Positions 23,559 to 36,487 of a DNA stretch of 64,000 bases are shown piece after piece. The stretch's first letter is position 1. Each line of letters begins with the position of its first letter. The notes beneath the pieces were generated by a model. The model saw nothing but the letters and a program-made list of their open reading frames with translations, did no database searches and was not told where the DNA came from. This DNA is from Nyssa sinensis (lineage: Eukaryota; Streptophyta; Magnoliopsida; Cornales; Nyssaceae), in the NCBI GenBank assembly GCA_008638375.1, contig CM018051.1, positions 25,332,844 to 25,396,843 on the forward strand, read 5' to 3'. A program made the position numbers and the translations under genes.

Positions 23559-24540
23559 ATAGGTTCGAATACCTAGGGACAGTGGGAGAAGTTTAGACCT
23601 TAAGTTATTTGGGTTAGTTTGGGTGGTATGTTTTATGTGCACATATTGCATTGGTATGCACTATACTTGATTTCCCGATTGACTGGGAGTATGTGATTGT
23701 TTGATATAATGGTTGAGTAAGATTAGAAACTCATGTCTATGTGATAGATTGTATATTTTATGGAATAGGTCGTATGCCTTATTATTTGTGATATAGGTTA
23801 TGCACCTAGTTATCTATATAGTAGGTCGTATGCCTAGTTATTTATGAGATAAGCTGTGGATCTAGTCATCTACCTGGTCAATTGTGTTCTCATATATATA
23901 TGTATGCTAGGTTAGTACCTAATATTCATGGGTTATAGTACTATAACTATGATATCTATACAGACTGGATTGGTCTTAAGTCTTGCGTTACAATTGATGG
24001 ATGGCACCCCATCAGCCAATAACAAAAGGAGTTGTGATCCATGAAGGGTTATTACCTAACTATAAAAGTAGGAAACAATGAAAGAATTATAAAAATTTTA
24101 AATGAAAAAATTCCAATAAGGTAGTAAACGGTAAATTAAAAGACATATAAGACCTTAGAATGCTAAATAAGAATTGAGACTTGAGGAGATTCTTGTGTAT
24201 AGACTGGACAGTGGATACTTAGAGTATTTGTACTTAAGATTTTAGAGATATTCTTGTGTTAAACTCTTTTATGGAGAGATGTATTATTTTTGGATATCAT
24301 TCACTTAGGGTTGAGTATTAGTAGGCTATTGAACAATAACATGACTTGAGTATGTGTATATTGTATAGTTTAAATGAAAAAAAAAAAAATTTCCTTGTGA
24401 AAGGCTGTGTTAGAACTCTGTGTTCTTTGTTTATTGTAAACAATAAGTGGGATAGTTGACTTGAGTTATATAAGTGTTGATTAGGCAAGTTTATCATAAC
24501 ATGTTATATGTGTTGCTTAAGGTTAGAAATAGACCAGCTA
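23559..24540. other. Chromovirus leader and degenerate region where gag should be
   Basis: About 1 kb between PBS and protease with no recognisable gag or zinc-knuckle frame. There are short repeats of 'taggtcgtatgcctagttat' type at about 23765-23870 and an (A)12 tract near 24379. A complete gag would need more room, so most or all of it has been lost. Confidence 0.6.
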
Positions 24541-24848
24541 GATCCACCATTACATATTGACACACTAATTGGGGTAGTGTGACTTTGACGAGGATCTGTC
24601 GAGATTGCTCGATAGAGATAGCTGACCGCATCCTTTATTTTGACTTCATTTTACTTGACATGTCTGGTTTTGATATTATATTGGGGATGGATTGGTTATG
24701 TGCTTTTCGGGCGAGTATAGACTGCTACAGGGGGAGAGTGACTGTGTCTATTCTTGAGGGAGATAGCTTCTATTTCACGGGGGATCGTGGGGACTTCTTA
24801 GTTCCACCCTTATATGACTCCAGGAGTTTAGGAGGTCATTGCCAGTAG
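24541..24848 (+). pseudogene. Chromovirus protease remnant
   Basis: The frame reads 'FDIILGMDWLCAFRASIDCY', the usual C-terminal part of the retropepsin of plant chromoviruses, followed by 'RGRVTVSILEG'. The catalytic D-S/T-G region should lie just upstream and I could not read it. It is directly followed by the RT connection region. It is a decayed transposon protein with no start codon. Confidence 0.8.
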
Positions 24849-26205
24849 TGGATAAGTTTCTAGATGTCTTTCCAGATGAATTGACTAATCTACCGCTAAG
24901 ACGAGAGATAGAGTTCACAATAGAGCTTATCCCACGAACTATGCCTATTTCCATTCCACCTTACCGTATAGCTCCAGCTGAGTTGAGGGGGCTGAAGGAG
25001 TAGTTGATTGATTTGTCGGGTAAGGCTTTTATCCATCGTAGTACTTTGCCATAGGGTGCTTCGGCATTGTTCGCAATGAAGAAGGATAGGACATTACATT
25101 TGTGTGTGGATTATAAGAAACTGAACCGGGTTACTATCAAGAATAAGTACCCGTTACCGAGGATAGATGACTTGTTTGACCAGCTTAGGGGTTCGAGATG
25201 TTTCTCAAAAATTGATTTTAGATCCGGGTATCATTAGTTGAGAGTATGGGAGGAGGATGTGGCGAAGACATCTTTTCGCACTCGTTATGGCCATTATGAG
25301 TTTGTAGTTATGCCATTTGGTGTAACGAATGCCCCGGCAGCATTCATGGGCTTGATGCATCACATTTTTAGTCCTTATTTAGGTCAGTTTGTCGTGGTAT
25401 TTTTTGATGATATTTTAATTTATTCACCTTCTGAGGATGAGCATGCTTTTCACTTACGGACTGTGTTACAGATTTTGAGGGAGCATCATTTGTTTGCTAA
25501 GTTTTCAAAGTAAGAGTTTTGGCTTCAAGAAGTGCAGTTTCTAGGCATGTTGTGTCAGGTAATGGGGTATCTATGGATCCTTCTAAGATTGATGCTGTTA
25601 TGAGTTGGGAAAGGTCAAAGAGTATATTTGAGATTCGGAGTTTCTTAGGATTGACTAGATACTACCGTCGATTTATAGAGGGATTTTCTCGTCTTGCCGC
25701 ACCGATGACTCGTCTAACGTGCAAAGGCATTAGATTTGAGTGGACAGATGACTGTGAGCAGTCATTTCAGGAGCTGAAGAGGAGGTTGACTTCAGCACTT
25801 GTCTTGATTATACCTGAGGGAGGTATTGGCTATACTGGTTATTGTGATGCTTCACGAGAGGGACTAGGCTGTGTATTGATGTAAGAGGGTAGGGTGATAG
25901 CCTATGGTTCTCGCTAGTTAGAGAATCATGAGCAGAACTATCCTACACATGATTTGGAGTTAGCTGCTGTCATCTTTGCACTTAAGAGTTGGTGACACTA
26001 CTTATATGGGGAGAGGTTTGAGGTGTTCTCAGATCACAAGAGCCTTAGGTACATTTTCATGCAGAAGGACTTGAACCTTCGGCAGAGGAGATGGATGGAA
26101 TATATGGAGGACTATGACTTTGACCTTTAGTACCATCTTGGGAAGGCCAATGTCGTAGCGGATGCACTTAGTAGGAGACCAAGGAGCACAGTTGCTAGCA
26201 TTGCT
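24849..26205 (+). pseudogene. Chromovirus reverse transcriptase and RNase H
   Basis: In order: 'KFLDVFPDELTNLP', 'PYRIAPAEL', '[20 protein letters not shown]', '[11 protein letters not shown]', '[14 protein letters not shown]', the catalytic box as 'FFDDILIYS' (about 25400-25430), 'RSFLGLTRYYRRFIEGFSR', then RNase H with 'YCDAS', 'ENHEQNYPTHDLELAAV', and 'HLGKANVVADALSRR'. There are at least nine interruptions: stops near 25001, 25050, 25235, 25510, 25882, 25915, 25993 and 26128, and a frameshift near 25545. Most stops can be explained by one transition from Gln, Trp or Arg codons. Confidence 0.9.
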
Positions 26206-27054
26206 ATCAGGGAGTGGGAGATATTGGTGAGTTTGACTTAGACTTTGTTGAGTCTGAAGGACACACCACACTGTTCAGTATATGTGCACAGCCTACACTA
26301 TTGAGCAAAGTTATTGAGGCACAATTACAAGACATAGAGGCAGAGCAGATTCGAGCACGAGTTGCTAGTATCGAGGGCTTTGAGGGATGGATAGTTCATT
26401 TTGACCTTAGCTTGAGGTATATGGGTAGAGTCTTTGTTCTAAAGTCTCTTAGGGCTGATGTTCTTAGAGATTTCCACCATTCACATCTAGTAGTGCACCT
26501 AAGGGGCACTAAGATGTACCATGATTTACGCCGCCAGTCATGGTGGATGGGGATGAAGGGAAATATGGTACAATTTGTGTCGAGATGTCTCGCATGTCAA
26601 CAGGTTAAGGCTGAGCACCAGAGACTTAGAGGTTTATTACAGCCATTACCAATGGCTGAGTGGAAGTGAGAGTTCGTTACTATGGATTTTGTGATGGGTT
26701 TTTCGAGGTCACCTAGAGGTCACGATGCAGTTTGGGTTATTGTGGACAGGTTGATGAAATCCGCACATTTCCTACCGATTAGAGTGACTAATTCAGCGAA
26801 TGTCCTCAGTAGGTTGTATATCCGAGAAATAGTACGACTAGACGGGATTCCTATTTTCATTATTTCAGACCGAGACCCACGTTTCACTGTACGATTTTTG
26901 GCAGAGTCTTCAGACAGCCTTAGGGACTCAGCTACTATTTAGTACTGCTTTCCATCCTCAGACTGACGGTAAGTCAGAGCGTACTATTCAAATCCTTGAG
27001 GATATGCTTAAAGCCTCTGTTATGTATTTTAGGGGTAGTTGGGAAGATTACCTT
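26206..27054 (+). pseudogene. Chromovirus integrase, N-terminal zinc region and catalytic core
   Basis: The HHCC region is visible ('HSHLVVHLRGTKMYHDLR', 'SRCLACQQVKAEHQR'). The core has the first Asp in 'TMDFVMGFSR', the second in 'IIISDRDPRF' and the Glu in 'SERTIQILEDML', the last in a different frame after a one-base insertion near 26898. A TGA lies at 26667-26669, where Trp is usual. The frame is broken at 27054 by a solo LTR, and the C-terminal part resumes at 30105. Confidence 0.9.
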
Positions 27055-30000
27055 TGTAATAACCTGAAAAAAAAAATTTAAATAAAATAATTATTATTAT
27101 TATTATTGTTATTGTTATTACTGTTATTATTACATGTTAAGTGTGTGATGTGTGTGAATAGCAAATAGTGCATATATGCATGTATATGTATATGATTATG
27201 TGTTGTGTATGTATATACATAAATATATATATGGACAGGTGATTGAGTGTGTAAATATATATGTATATATATAATTATATATATATAATATACATATGTA
27301 TCAAATTTTGTGTGCACGGTTGGGTGTGTGTGTATGGGTTGAGTGTCATACACTCAAAGGGACATGGATGGGGGTACTTTTATGTGTAAGAGAGTGGGTG
27401 TGTGCTTTGTGTGTGTAGGTCAAATGGAGTAGGTGTGTGCTGGCCTAACGGTGTAGAGAGAGAGAGGAGTGAGTGATATGTGTATATACGTATGGGTGTA
27501 ATTTGGAGTTAGAAAAGAAAAAGCAGAAGAAGTAAGGAAAGAAGAGATAAAAGTTGAGAGTGTCTTAGGGAGTTCAGAGGAAATTAGAAACAAGGGGGGG
27601 AGAAAGAAAGAACACTCGGTAGAAAGGAGAAAAACCTAGAAAGTTTGGTAAGTGGCTCAGCTTTGGTTTTTCATTTTTAAGCATATTATTTTGATTTAAT
27701 TGTAGGGGCTTGTAAAGTATGAAAAATAGAAAATAATGCAAAAGAAATCAACCAAAATGGTTGAGAAATGAGAGAGAAAATGAGAGTTGCAGGTCATGAA
27801 CAATAATCGGTTGGTTGGAATTTTCTTGTGTAAAACTTTGTTTAGATGGAATGGAAACATTCCTAAATAGTGCAGAAATTAAATTGATAAGAAAAGGGGT
27901 GAAAATAGTGGACTTTGAGGCATGAAATAAAGAGAAAACCAGTTGGCCGGAGCCACTGTTTTCCCCTATTCGTGACGTTTGAGTGGCCCTAAACTAAAAA
28001 TGGAGGTTGGATATGAGATCTATGGAAAAAATGGAAGAAATTGGCATTTTTAAAACTTGAAAAATCCACTGGAAAATAGTCGCCGATGCCAGAGAAGGCG
28101 CTGGAACCCTACCGGAGACTCGCCGAAAAATCAGGGAAGAAGGCACTGTGTAGTAGGGTCTAGTTCGGGTCTCGGGTCAGGTCTGGGTTCGGGTCGGGTC
28201 AAGATCAACCCACCCCTGCCACGTGTCAGCCGCATGTTTTAAATTAAAATGGGGATTGGGGGTGTTTAGCTACATGGTTAAAAAACTGAAAATTGGAATT
28301 AAATTGAAGGTAGGGATATCCTATCCCTGTTTTGGGCTTAGCCACTGTTTGGCTATCCGAATTAGGAATAAGAAAAATTAGAAATTTTAATTTGACCCCT
28401 GTACTTTTTGAAATTCAATTTGACTCCCAGAACTTTCAAAAATTTAAATTTGACCCCAAACTTTTTATATAATTATGATTTGACCCCCCTGAATAAAATA
28501 TTAATTAAATTAAATTAATTAATTAAATTAATTAAATTATTTAAATATCACAAAATGGTTCGGAGTCCAAATGGGGCAAGTCATTAGTATATTTTGACTA
28601 TCTCGACCATTCTAAGACCAATGGCGAGGTCCGTTTTACGAGATAGGGTCCCAAAAAATAAAAGACCTGTAATAACATTTAAAATTATCAAAATGCCCTT
28701 GAGTTGAAACGTAATCAAAGGAACTCCGAATTAAGTAAACAAATAGTAGGATTTTATTATCTCGACCATTCCGGACTCAACCGTGGAGTGCAATTTAAGA
28801 AAAGGGGTCTCGGGATGTAAGAACCAGTAAAAGTGCAAAATGACCATTTTGCCCTTTTTGGTACAAATGTCCAAATTGAATTCTGCGAAAACCTAAACCT
28901 ATTTTATTCGACGTTCTGGACCAAATGGTAGAATTTATTTTGGAAAAATAGAAACCAATAAAATAAAGACATAAAATTTGATGAATAGCATAATTTAGGT
29001 GGCAATAGACTGAGTTACATTTATGATTTTAGGAACACTGAAAGGCAAGGAAAAGGCGGTCTAACCTTCTGCATTTTCACTATAGTTCAGCTACACCGTG
29101 AGTACGATTTCTTAGGGTTGAGACAACCCATCAGGTACGATATATTGTGCTAAGTAAGAAATAGAATTAAGTTTAGGAATAACTGCCATGTTGACTTGAT
29201 GATTCACATATTTGTTTGATTGTTCACATGCCTATGTGTTTCATGCTATCTTTTTGAAAGTTTGGTGATGAATGTGGATCATGACTATGTGTATATCGTA
29301 TGTGTTAGTATAATGTGTGGATTATATTCTTTGAGAATTGTTGAGATTATCAAATATGTGATTTAAAGTATGCTTCATGTGTGGATGTGATGCCTTGTTG
29401 AGATTATATTGTGGCATGATAGAATTGGAGCATATTGGCATAGTGTGATTCCTTGGACATGGTGTGAGTTGAGCACGTGGTGCTGTGCATTATGAGGGTG
29501 CAGATCTTGTGGTGAAAAACCCAAAATCGGCCGTTAGGTTCTCGCATGCCTGACAGGTTCCGGACCGTGAAGCGAGACATACAATAGTACTCAAGCTATC
29601 GGGGAAGGACCGTAAGATAAGACATAGGTGTGGCATAGAGTTGCATGGGTTTGTCACACATATTATTCATATACTGCAGTGATGATATTGAATGCCATGT
29701 AGACATAAATGTACACTTGCACATGCCACACCTTAATTTTGTTTCTTGCATTAGCATTATATTGTACCAGTAGTTGAGCTGACCCATTCGTGAGATACCA
29801 TTTCAGATGACACTCCAGCTACACGAGACTTAGAGATGCTTTAATGAAGGAGGGAACAAAGAACTATATTTGGCCCGTGGGGCGTATTTTGATGTTGTAC
29901 AAGGGCATAAGCCCTAGACTATTTCATAATTTTTGTATATTATAAGACAACAGATAAGGCCTTATGAATTGTATCAGAACAAGAATTGGGTTAGTGTATG

Positions 30001-30104
30001 GAATGCATGTGATTGTCCTTGATTACCCTTTACTTCTTTATTATTTCATTTTCCTTTCGTCTCGTTAGTCACGCCTCGGGTTCGTTGGAATTCGGGGTGT
30101 GACA
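27055..30104 (+). mobile_element. Solo LTR, 3,050 bp, inside the chromovirus integrase
   Basis: Starts TGTAATAACCTG, ends GGGGTGTGACA, and is flanked by ACCTT on both sides (27050-27054 and 30105-30109). The integrase frame continues across it once it is removed. It shares a block near 29440-29770 ('cctt-ga-at-gtgtgagtt-agca') with the host chromovirus LTR (18580-18870) and, reversed, with 37739-40572, so these belong to related families. It also contains (TTA)n near 27090, a long (TG)/(TA)-rich tract 27120-27420, and the shared LTR module near 28560-28860. No coding sequence. Confidence 0.9.
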
Positions 30105-30815
30105 ACCTTGTTTTGGTAAAGTTTGCCTATAACAACTATCAGTCTAGTATTGAGATGTCACATTTTGAGGCGCTGTATGGTAGGTCGTGTCGTTCATCGA
30201 TATGTTGGACTGAGGTAGGGGAGATAGCTGCTTTAGGGCCTGACATAGTCTGTGAGACCACAGAAAAGATACAAGTGAGTAGACATCATCTGTTGACTAC
30301 ACAGAGTCGCCAGAAGAGTTATGAAGACAGGAGGCGGCGACCTCTATCATTTGATGTTGGGGGACATATGTTCCTCAAGGTAACCTCACGACGAGGATTG
30401 AGGAGATTCGGGTGTAGCGGCAAACTGTCATCGCGGTTTATAGGGCCAATTGAGATTCTTGGGAAGCTTGGTGAGGTGGCCTATAAGCTGGCATTACCGC
30501 CACAATTATCAGGGGTTTATGATGTCTTCCATGTGTCGATGTTGAGAAAGTACGAGCCTGGCCTTTCACATGTGTTACATTGGATAGATTTTCAAGTAGA
30601 GGGTGATGTTTCTTATGATGAGAGGCCTATGGAGATATTGGGCTCAAGGGACTAGGTTTTACGAGGCAAGACCATCCCTTCGGTCAAGGTTCTTTGGAGC
30701 CATCACGAGGTCGAAGAGGCCAATTGGGAGCGTGAGGCTGAAGTCCGCGTTAGGTATCCAGAGTTGTTTATTCAAAAAGGTACATTTCTAAATTTTGGGA
30801 CAAAGTTTCTTTAAG
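30105..30815 (+). pseudogene. Chromovirus integrase C-terminus and chromodomain
   Basis: Reads 'FAYNNYQSSIEMSHFEALYG' and 'RRRPLSFDVGGHMFLKV', then the GPF/Y-type segment 'SSRFIGPIEILGKLGEVAYK', 'YDVFHVSMLRKYEPGLSHV', and a chromodomain: 'SYDERPMEIL', then 'KTIPSVKVLWSHHEVEEANW' and 'VRVRYPELF'. An in-frame TAG sits at 30653-30655 inside the chromodomain. In active elements this domain is thought to bind histone-tail marks and steer insertion into heterochromatin. It ends just before the polypurine tract. Confidence 0.9.
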
Positions 30816-30825
30816 GGGGGAAGGA
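30813..30825 (+). other. Polypurine tract of the chromovirus
   Basis: AAGGGGGGAAGGA, immediately followed by the TGTAGAG start of the 3' LTR. Confidence 0.85.
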
Positions 30826-33634
30826 TGTAGAGATCTGAGAAAATGAGGATAAATTTTTCTTTTTTATCGGTAGGGTAGTATTCATGCACCATTTGCTAGT
30901 AGGGCACTACATATGCATCATTTAGCTATAAGTCATATTTACAAGAATATTTTGAGTATTCCATAGAAGAAAAATATGCTTAGAATGTTAAAATACACCT
31001 CCTGTAAGAATTTGAACCTATTCGGAGATAGTTTCAAAAAATAGGACCAAAAAGGCATCCCAAGTGGCCCAAGTGGAACCGACCAAACCCGACCACAGGC
31101 GAAAATAATTTTTTTTGAAAATTTTCATTTAAAATAATTTTAAGAACTTTGGCTAAAGCAAAATATCGAATTGAGGCATTTCGAGATGGGTTGTAGTGTA
31201 ACGGGGTCTCGAATTCATTAAGGGCAAAAAGGTCATTTTGCCCTTTCACCCCTTTAGTATAAATACAACCCCTTAGTATTAAAAATCACATTTTTGGTCC
31301 GGAGAAAGAATAGAACTCACACATGGGAGAAAAAGTGAAGAGAAAACCTAGGTTTGCCAATCTTCAAGCCACCAAAACACACTTCTAGGCCAAGATTCTT
31401 GCAAGACTTCCTTCTAGGAAGTTGTTCCCCACGCCAAGAGCTATATTCTCACCAATCAGTTCAGCTGTACAGGAAATGCAACTCCCAAGGGTTGAGAAAA
31501 ACCCTTTTAGGTATGATATCTTGCTAAGTTAGGAATAGATTTAAGTTTCTTTCCTTTCTATATGTTGGTTGAGTTATTAAGGTGTTTACTTGATGTTAGA
31601 AAATCACTTAGGTGCTAGTTGCTTTGAAAACTTAGAGTTGGTAGTTTAGGTACTTTTGTGTTCTTTGAGTTTCTTGACAATTTGTTACCATGATGAAAGT
31701 GTACCTTGCATATGTGTTGGATTATTATATTTTAGCTTATGTTCATGTAGAAAAACTCTTGTGGTTTGAGAGTTATGATTTGTTCCATATGTTGGTACTT
31801 TATGTATTTTGTGATCCTTGAGAAATTGTTAAGGTTGTAAATATGTAATGTGTTTATATATGAAATTGATTAGACTGCATGTTAGGCTCATGTAGATAAA
31901 GTTTTATGATTCAAAGGTTATGTTGCTTTAAGTTTAATGAATTATCAAAGGCATGTTCCATGTGTTGATGAAAGGTTTCATTGAATTGCATAAAGACAAA
32001 ATCAAGGCATGTTAGCATAGTGTAAATCCTTGGAAACATAGCGTGAGTTTAGCATTTTGGTGCTATGCATTATGAGGGTGTAGATCCTATGGTGAAAACC
32101 CAAAATTGGCCATTGGTACTCATGTCCAACGGGGGCAGACCGTGAAACAAGACATAGATTGGTACTCGTGTCTAACGGGGAAGGGCCGTGAAGCGAGACA
32201 TGGGTATGGCATAAAGTTTGCATGTGTGCGTCATGCAGATCACCTTTGCATTGCATTGATGAATGAGGGGGATGTATAGCTTGAAAATGTACATTTGCAC
32301 ATGCCACGCCTTAATTTTGTTCCTAGCATTAGCATTTTGTCATACCAGCAGTTGAGCTGACCCCTCGTGGGATATCATATTAAAGGTGAGGCCCCCAGGA
32401 CTTGAGACTTGAGGAAGTCTTAAAGAGTAGAGGAGAAATGGACCATGAAGCATATTTGGCCCTTGGGGCATATTTTGAGTTATATAAGAGCATAATCCCT
32501 AAGACTTATGTAATGAATTTGTAATAATGTTGTGTAGTATGAACAAAGTGGGTAAGGCCCCATAATTGTAATGAAAGTAAGAATGTTATGTTTTAGATTT
32601 CAAAGTATATGCGTATGTGTGGAGGGTTGTATATTTAGATGATGTACATTTAATTTTTATGAGATTGTGGCCATCGAGTGAGGATGAAATGTACACACAT
32701 TTATATATATCAATTGTTGCAAAATATTAGGTGGAAAAATGCTTAGAAAATAAACGAGGTTATGTCAAAATTTTGGAAAAAATTAAAGGATTGGTTAGGT
32801 GTGTAAAACACCCTTAAATAGGTGAGAAAAGTGCCAACTAAGGGGGGTTGAAAACCTTGAAGTAGTGGGCTAAAAATGGAGGAAAGTAGCCTTTAAAACT
32901 TTGGAAAACAGAGAAATTTAGCTGCTAGACAGAGAAATTCAGTTGCAGTAAATACACCGTTGCTACAGTGGTTCTGCAGAAAATGCCCCAGACCAGTCCG
33001 AGCCTGAACAGCCCATGCCCAACCATAGCCTCGCGTTCTAGCGCACGCGCTGCGCCTACCCGCCGGCCTGCCGTGCGCTACTGCCTGCCCATGCGCGCGC
33101 CACTACAGCCCTACTGCCTTATCACGAGATAGCCCTTGACACCCTCTGACACCTGCCCCTTTGGCCATCTTTTTGAGCCATATTTAGGCACCTTGTTGGA
33201 CCATGTTTGGGCACCTTATTGGGCCATGCTTGGCCACCCTTTTGGGCCATTTTTGGCCACCCTTTTGGGCCATGTTTGGCCCCTTCCTTAGACAATTTGG
33301 AGTGGACTTTTTTAGCCATTTTGGCCTATGTCCTAGGGTATTTGGGGCCTAATTGGGTCATTATTTCAAGGCATACTTAGTGACAATTTGGAGCTGTTTT
33401 GGAGAGTATTTCTAAACATGACTTAGACCTCTTCTGCATAGTAATTTGTGGAGATATTTAATTGGCACTAGAAGACTATTTTGGTTAATCCCAATAACAA
33501 GTTTTCATTTCAAATCTTGGGAAAACATGGGAAAATGAATGAATGACCAATTAAATTCACCTAATGACCTTTCACCTACTTTTCTTCTTTCATTTCACTC
33601 ACTCCTCGAGTTTGTGAAAATTTGGGGCATGACA
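30826..33634 (+). repeat. 3' LTR of the chromovirus, 2,809 bp
   Basis: Starts TGTAGAGATCTGAG and ends GGGGCATGACA. It is the uninterrupted counterpart of the 5' LTR, with TATAAATA at 31258-31265. It serves as the reference that fixes the ends of the 3.3-kb insertion in the 5' LTR. Confidence 0.9.
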
Positions 33635-34790
33635 ACTCAAAATCCAAAAATGGGGCATTTTGAAACTTAAGTTACAAATCGAAGATCCAAACCTAGTGCC
33701 ATGAGTTTGTACAAGTTTATTTTCTTATTTTTGAGGTGTGTCATGCAGTTACAGATTTGTTAGGCTGATAGTAGGTGTTTTGGCTACTCAAAATCTCAAA
33801 ATGGGCTGTTTTGGAAACTTATGTTCCTAAAATGAGAAAAAGTTACTAATCGGGGGTCAGATTCAAGTGTCGTAAGTTAGTACAAGTTTATTTTTGTCAT
33901 TTTTGAGGTGGGTGATGCAGTTTCGGGGTCATTAAGCCAATATTGGGTGTTTTGGCCGCTCAAAACCCCAAAATGGGCTGTTTTGGAAACTTAAGTTCCT
34001 AAAATGAGAAAAAGTTACATAAGTTGCAAACCAGGGATCCAAATCGAGTGTCGTGAGTTAATACAAGTCTATTTTTGTCATTTGTGAGGTGTGTGATACA
34101 ATTTCGGGGTCATTAGGCCGATATTGGGTGTTATGACTGCTTAAAACCCTAAAATGGGCAGTTTTGAAAACTTAAGTTCCAAAAATGATAAAAAGTTTCA
34201 TAAGTTGCAAACTAAGGATCTGAACCAAGTGTTATAAGTTTATACAAGTTTATTTTTTCTTTTTTAAGATGTGTGATGCAATTTTGTGGTCGTTAGGCCG
34301 ATATCAGGTTTTTCCGTATTTAAAACACCAAAAGGGCCATTTTGAAAACTTAATTACCTAAAAAAATAAAAAGTTGCATAAGTTACAAACGAGGGATCCG
34401 AACTAAGTGCCATTAGTTTGTATGGGTCTATTTTTTTCATTTGTGCGATGTGTGATGCAATTCCGTAGTCATTATGCCAATATTGGGTGTTTTTCTCGTT
34501 CAAAATTCTAAAATGGCTATTTTAGAAATTCAAGTACCTAAAATAATGAAAAGTTGCATAAGTTGCAAATCGTGGATCTGAATCAAGTGTTGTTAGTTTT
34601 TACAATTCTATTTGTCATTTGTGAGGTGTGTGGTATAGTTTCAGGATTGTTAGGTCGATATTGGGTGGTTTGGCTGCTCAAAACTCCAAAATGAACCGTT
34701 TTGGAAAGTTAAGTTCCTAAAACGAAGAAAAGTTGCATAAGTTACAAATCGAGATTCCAAATTAAGTGTCGTAATTTTTTCTATGTTATC
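33635..34790 (+). repeat. Tandem array, ~180-bp period, right part
   Basis: The landmark 'atcc(a/g)aa-c-agtg' recurs near 33680, 33854, 34035, 34215, 34393, 34573 and 34752, that is, every 174-181 bp. Each monomer also has 'cataagttgcaaa', 'gtgaggtgtgtgatgcagttt', 'ttaggccgatattgggtgtttt' and 'caaaatgggc'. It is the continuation of the array at 16936-17405. Confidence 0.9.
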
Positions 34791-35455
34791 AGAAAATAGC
34801 ATGTTTTAGAAATGCTTCCGTTAAGTTTTATAGGTGATCAATTTTGAAAACATGTTTTAAGTTATCCTCGTGTATATGATACTTGTTTGAGAACCTGGTG
34901 CTTATGGTATTTTGTGCAAAACTCTGTCTTGCAAAACCTGTGACAGGATGCAGGAATTACTCACGAGCTTAGTGAAGCTCATATGGATTTATCCAATATA
35001 TTTTAGGTAATTGAATTACCAAGGAAGTAGCAAGTCCATGAAGAATAGCCGAAAGCGTGAATGAGATGAATCTTTTGTACTAGGGTTTTTGGATTGACAT
35101 GATATGAATTATTTTTGGTAATCACATAATGTATATTTTGGACATGATGATAGGTGGAACCTTTGGAGATTCACATTTTTGTACTTTTGGGGGGATGCGT
35201 ATGTGATGTACATATAAATATGATGACTCACGGTGAACAGTGGTGACAATGATCTTATTTTGAGTAGACTTTATAAATGACTAGTGTAGAGATGGTTATC
35301 AAATGAATTGCATATGTGTAGCTTCATCAATTGATATCAAAAGAAAAAAAATTATATCACTTTTGTGCAATTCATTTGATTCTGTACAGCCTGTCCGAGT
35401 GACAATGTAAGTCACCGACCTTACATTCACGTAAGGTGGGTTTTGGGTTGTGACA
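34791..35455 (+). repeat. 3' end of another long gypsy-type LTR
   Basis: It contains the block 'gaattactcacgagcttagtgaagctca', which matches the LTRs near 43760 and 48140, and ends 'ggtgggttttgggttgtgaca' like them. Its start was not found; the ~180-bp array may itself lie inside this LTR. I found no matching target-site duplication. Confidence 0.55.
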
Positions 35456-36218
35456 CTTACCATTCTGAATAAGATCTTAATCATATTTCTCATTTGATTT
35501 TGAGTAAATAAAAAAAGACAAGTGATAAATGATTTTGTTAAACTAATCTACCTCTTTACACACACCTACTCTAATTATGTCTCTTACTTTAAAGTAATAA
35601 AAGGAAGACAAAGGTATAATGCTGTAACTCTCTCATAAATTTATTTTTTATATTTTATGAGAAAATTATTTATGAAATATTAAAAAAATTAAAATGAACC
35701 CAACTATATACAGAGAGTGAATGGTTTAGGCATAAGAAAGACATCTTATAGATGATTTTTTCAAGGTTTTATTGTAAAACAAATTAATCCACCACAAACT
35801 CCAACAAGCCTAAATCAATTGTCATCATGCATGCTACTTTTGCTTGAATATCATGTCTCAAACAACCCTGCAATAACTATGAATCTTATGATATAGTCAT
35901 TTTAACTACAAATAATAAAATGTAATATTGACATTTCTAGTGATCCAAAGAATGCAATGTTACATAAGTAAACTTTTTTATGAGCTTTGCAATTGCTACT
36001 AAAAGGATAATTTTGTCAATTAATATTATTAAAAAATTAAATATTAAATTTTCATCATGGTTGGAGTAGCAAAGGGAAGCCTACCCTTAGACAGTGACAT
36101 GAATGTTCAATTAATTAATAATATGTTCATAAATTTTTGAATAAACACCACCATTAAAAGTATTGAAAATAGAAATGATGTGGTCAAATACAGTATACTT
36201 AAATAGATAAAATTATAT

Positions 36219-36221
<3 letters not shown>
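35456..36221. other. AT-rich sequence, nothing recognised
   Basis: No reading frame, RNA gene or clear transposon terminus is visible. Confidence 0.5.
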
Positions 36222-36253
<32 letters not shown>

Positions 36254-36277
36254 CTCTCTCTCTCTCTCTCTCTCTCT
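36222..36277 (+). repeat. Compound microsatellite (AC)n(TC)n
   Basis: About 14 AC units directly followed by about 13 TC units. Confidence 0.95.
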
Positions 36278-36482
36278 AAAAATACTATCTGTTTGGGAAC
36301 GTTATTATTATATTGCAATACTTTGCGTTAAGGAGATTATCTCCTCGGTTACAGTCGTGTTTACACTTGAAACCGCAGTGATCGTAATTCCTAAATGTCC
36401 ATTATGAAAAATCAAGAATGGTCCTCGCTGGATGGTCACTGTCGTTGTAGGTGGTAAGGATGGTCACCATTATAATGAGCAT

Positions 36483-36487
36483 GAGAG

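Larger units (their letters stand above)
17406..33634 (+). mobile_element. Complete but dead Ty3/gypsy chromovirus (Tekay-like), carrying two nested solo LTRs
   Basis: It has two related LTRs (17406-23543 with an insertion; 30826-33634), a PBS, protease, RT, RNase H, integrase and chromodomain remnants, and a PPT. Subtracting the two insertions leaves about 9.9 kb. Flanking duplications are GCTCA (17401-17405) and ACTCA (33635-33639), one base different. The two LTRs differ at roughly one base in ten over the first 220 bases by eye, so the insertion is old. The pol order (PR-RT-RH-INT) with a C-terminal chromodomain defines a chromovirus. The wording of the integrase ('VIVDRLMKSAHFLPIRVT') points to the Tekay/Del branch. 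Confidence 0.9.

Noticed and set aside
27078..27353. 91-residue frame with poly-Asn and Tyr/His/Ile repeats
   Set aside because: A translation of (TTA)n, (TG)n and (TA)n microsatellites in a solo LTR.
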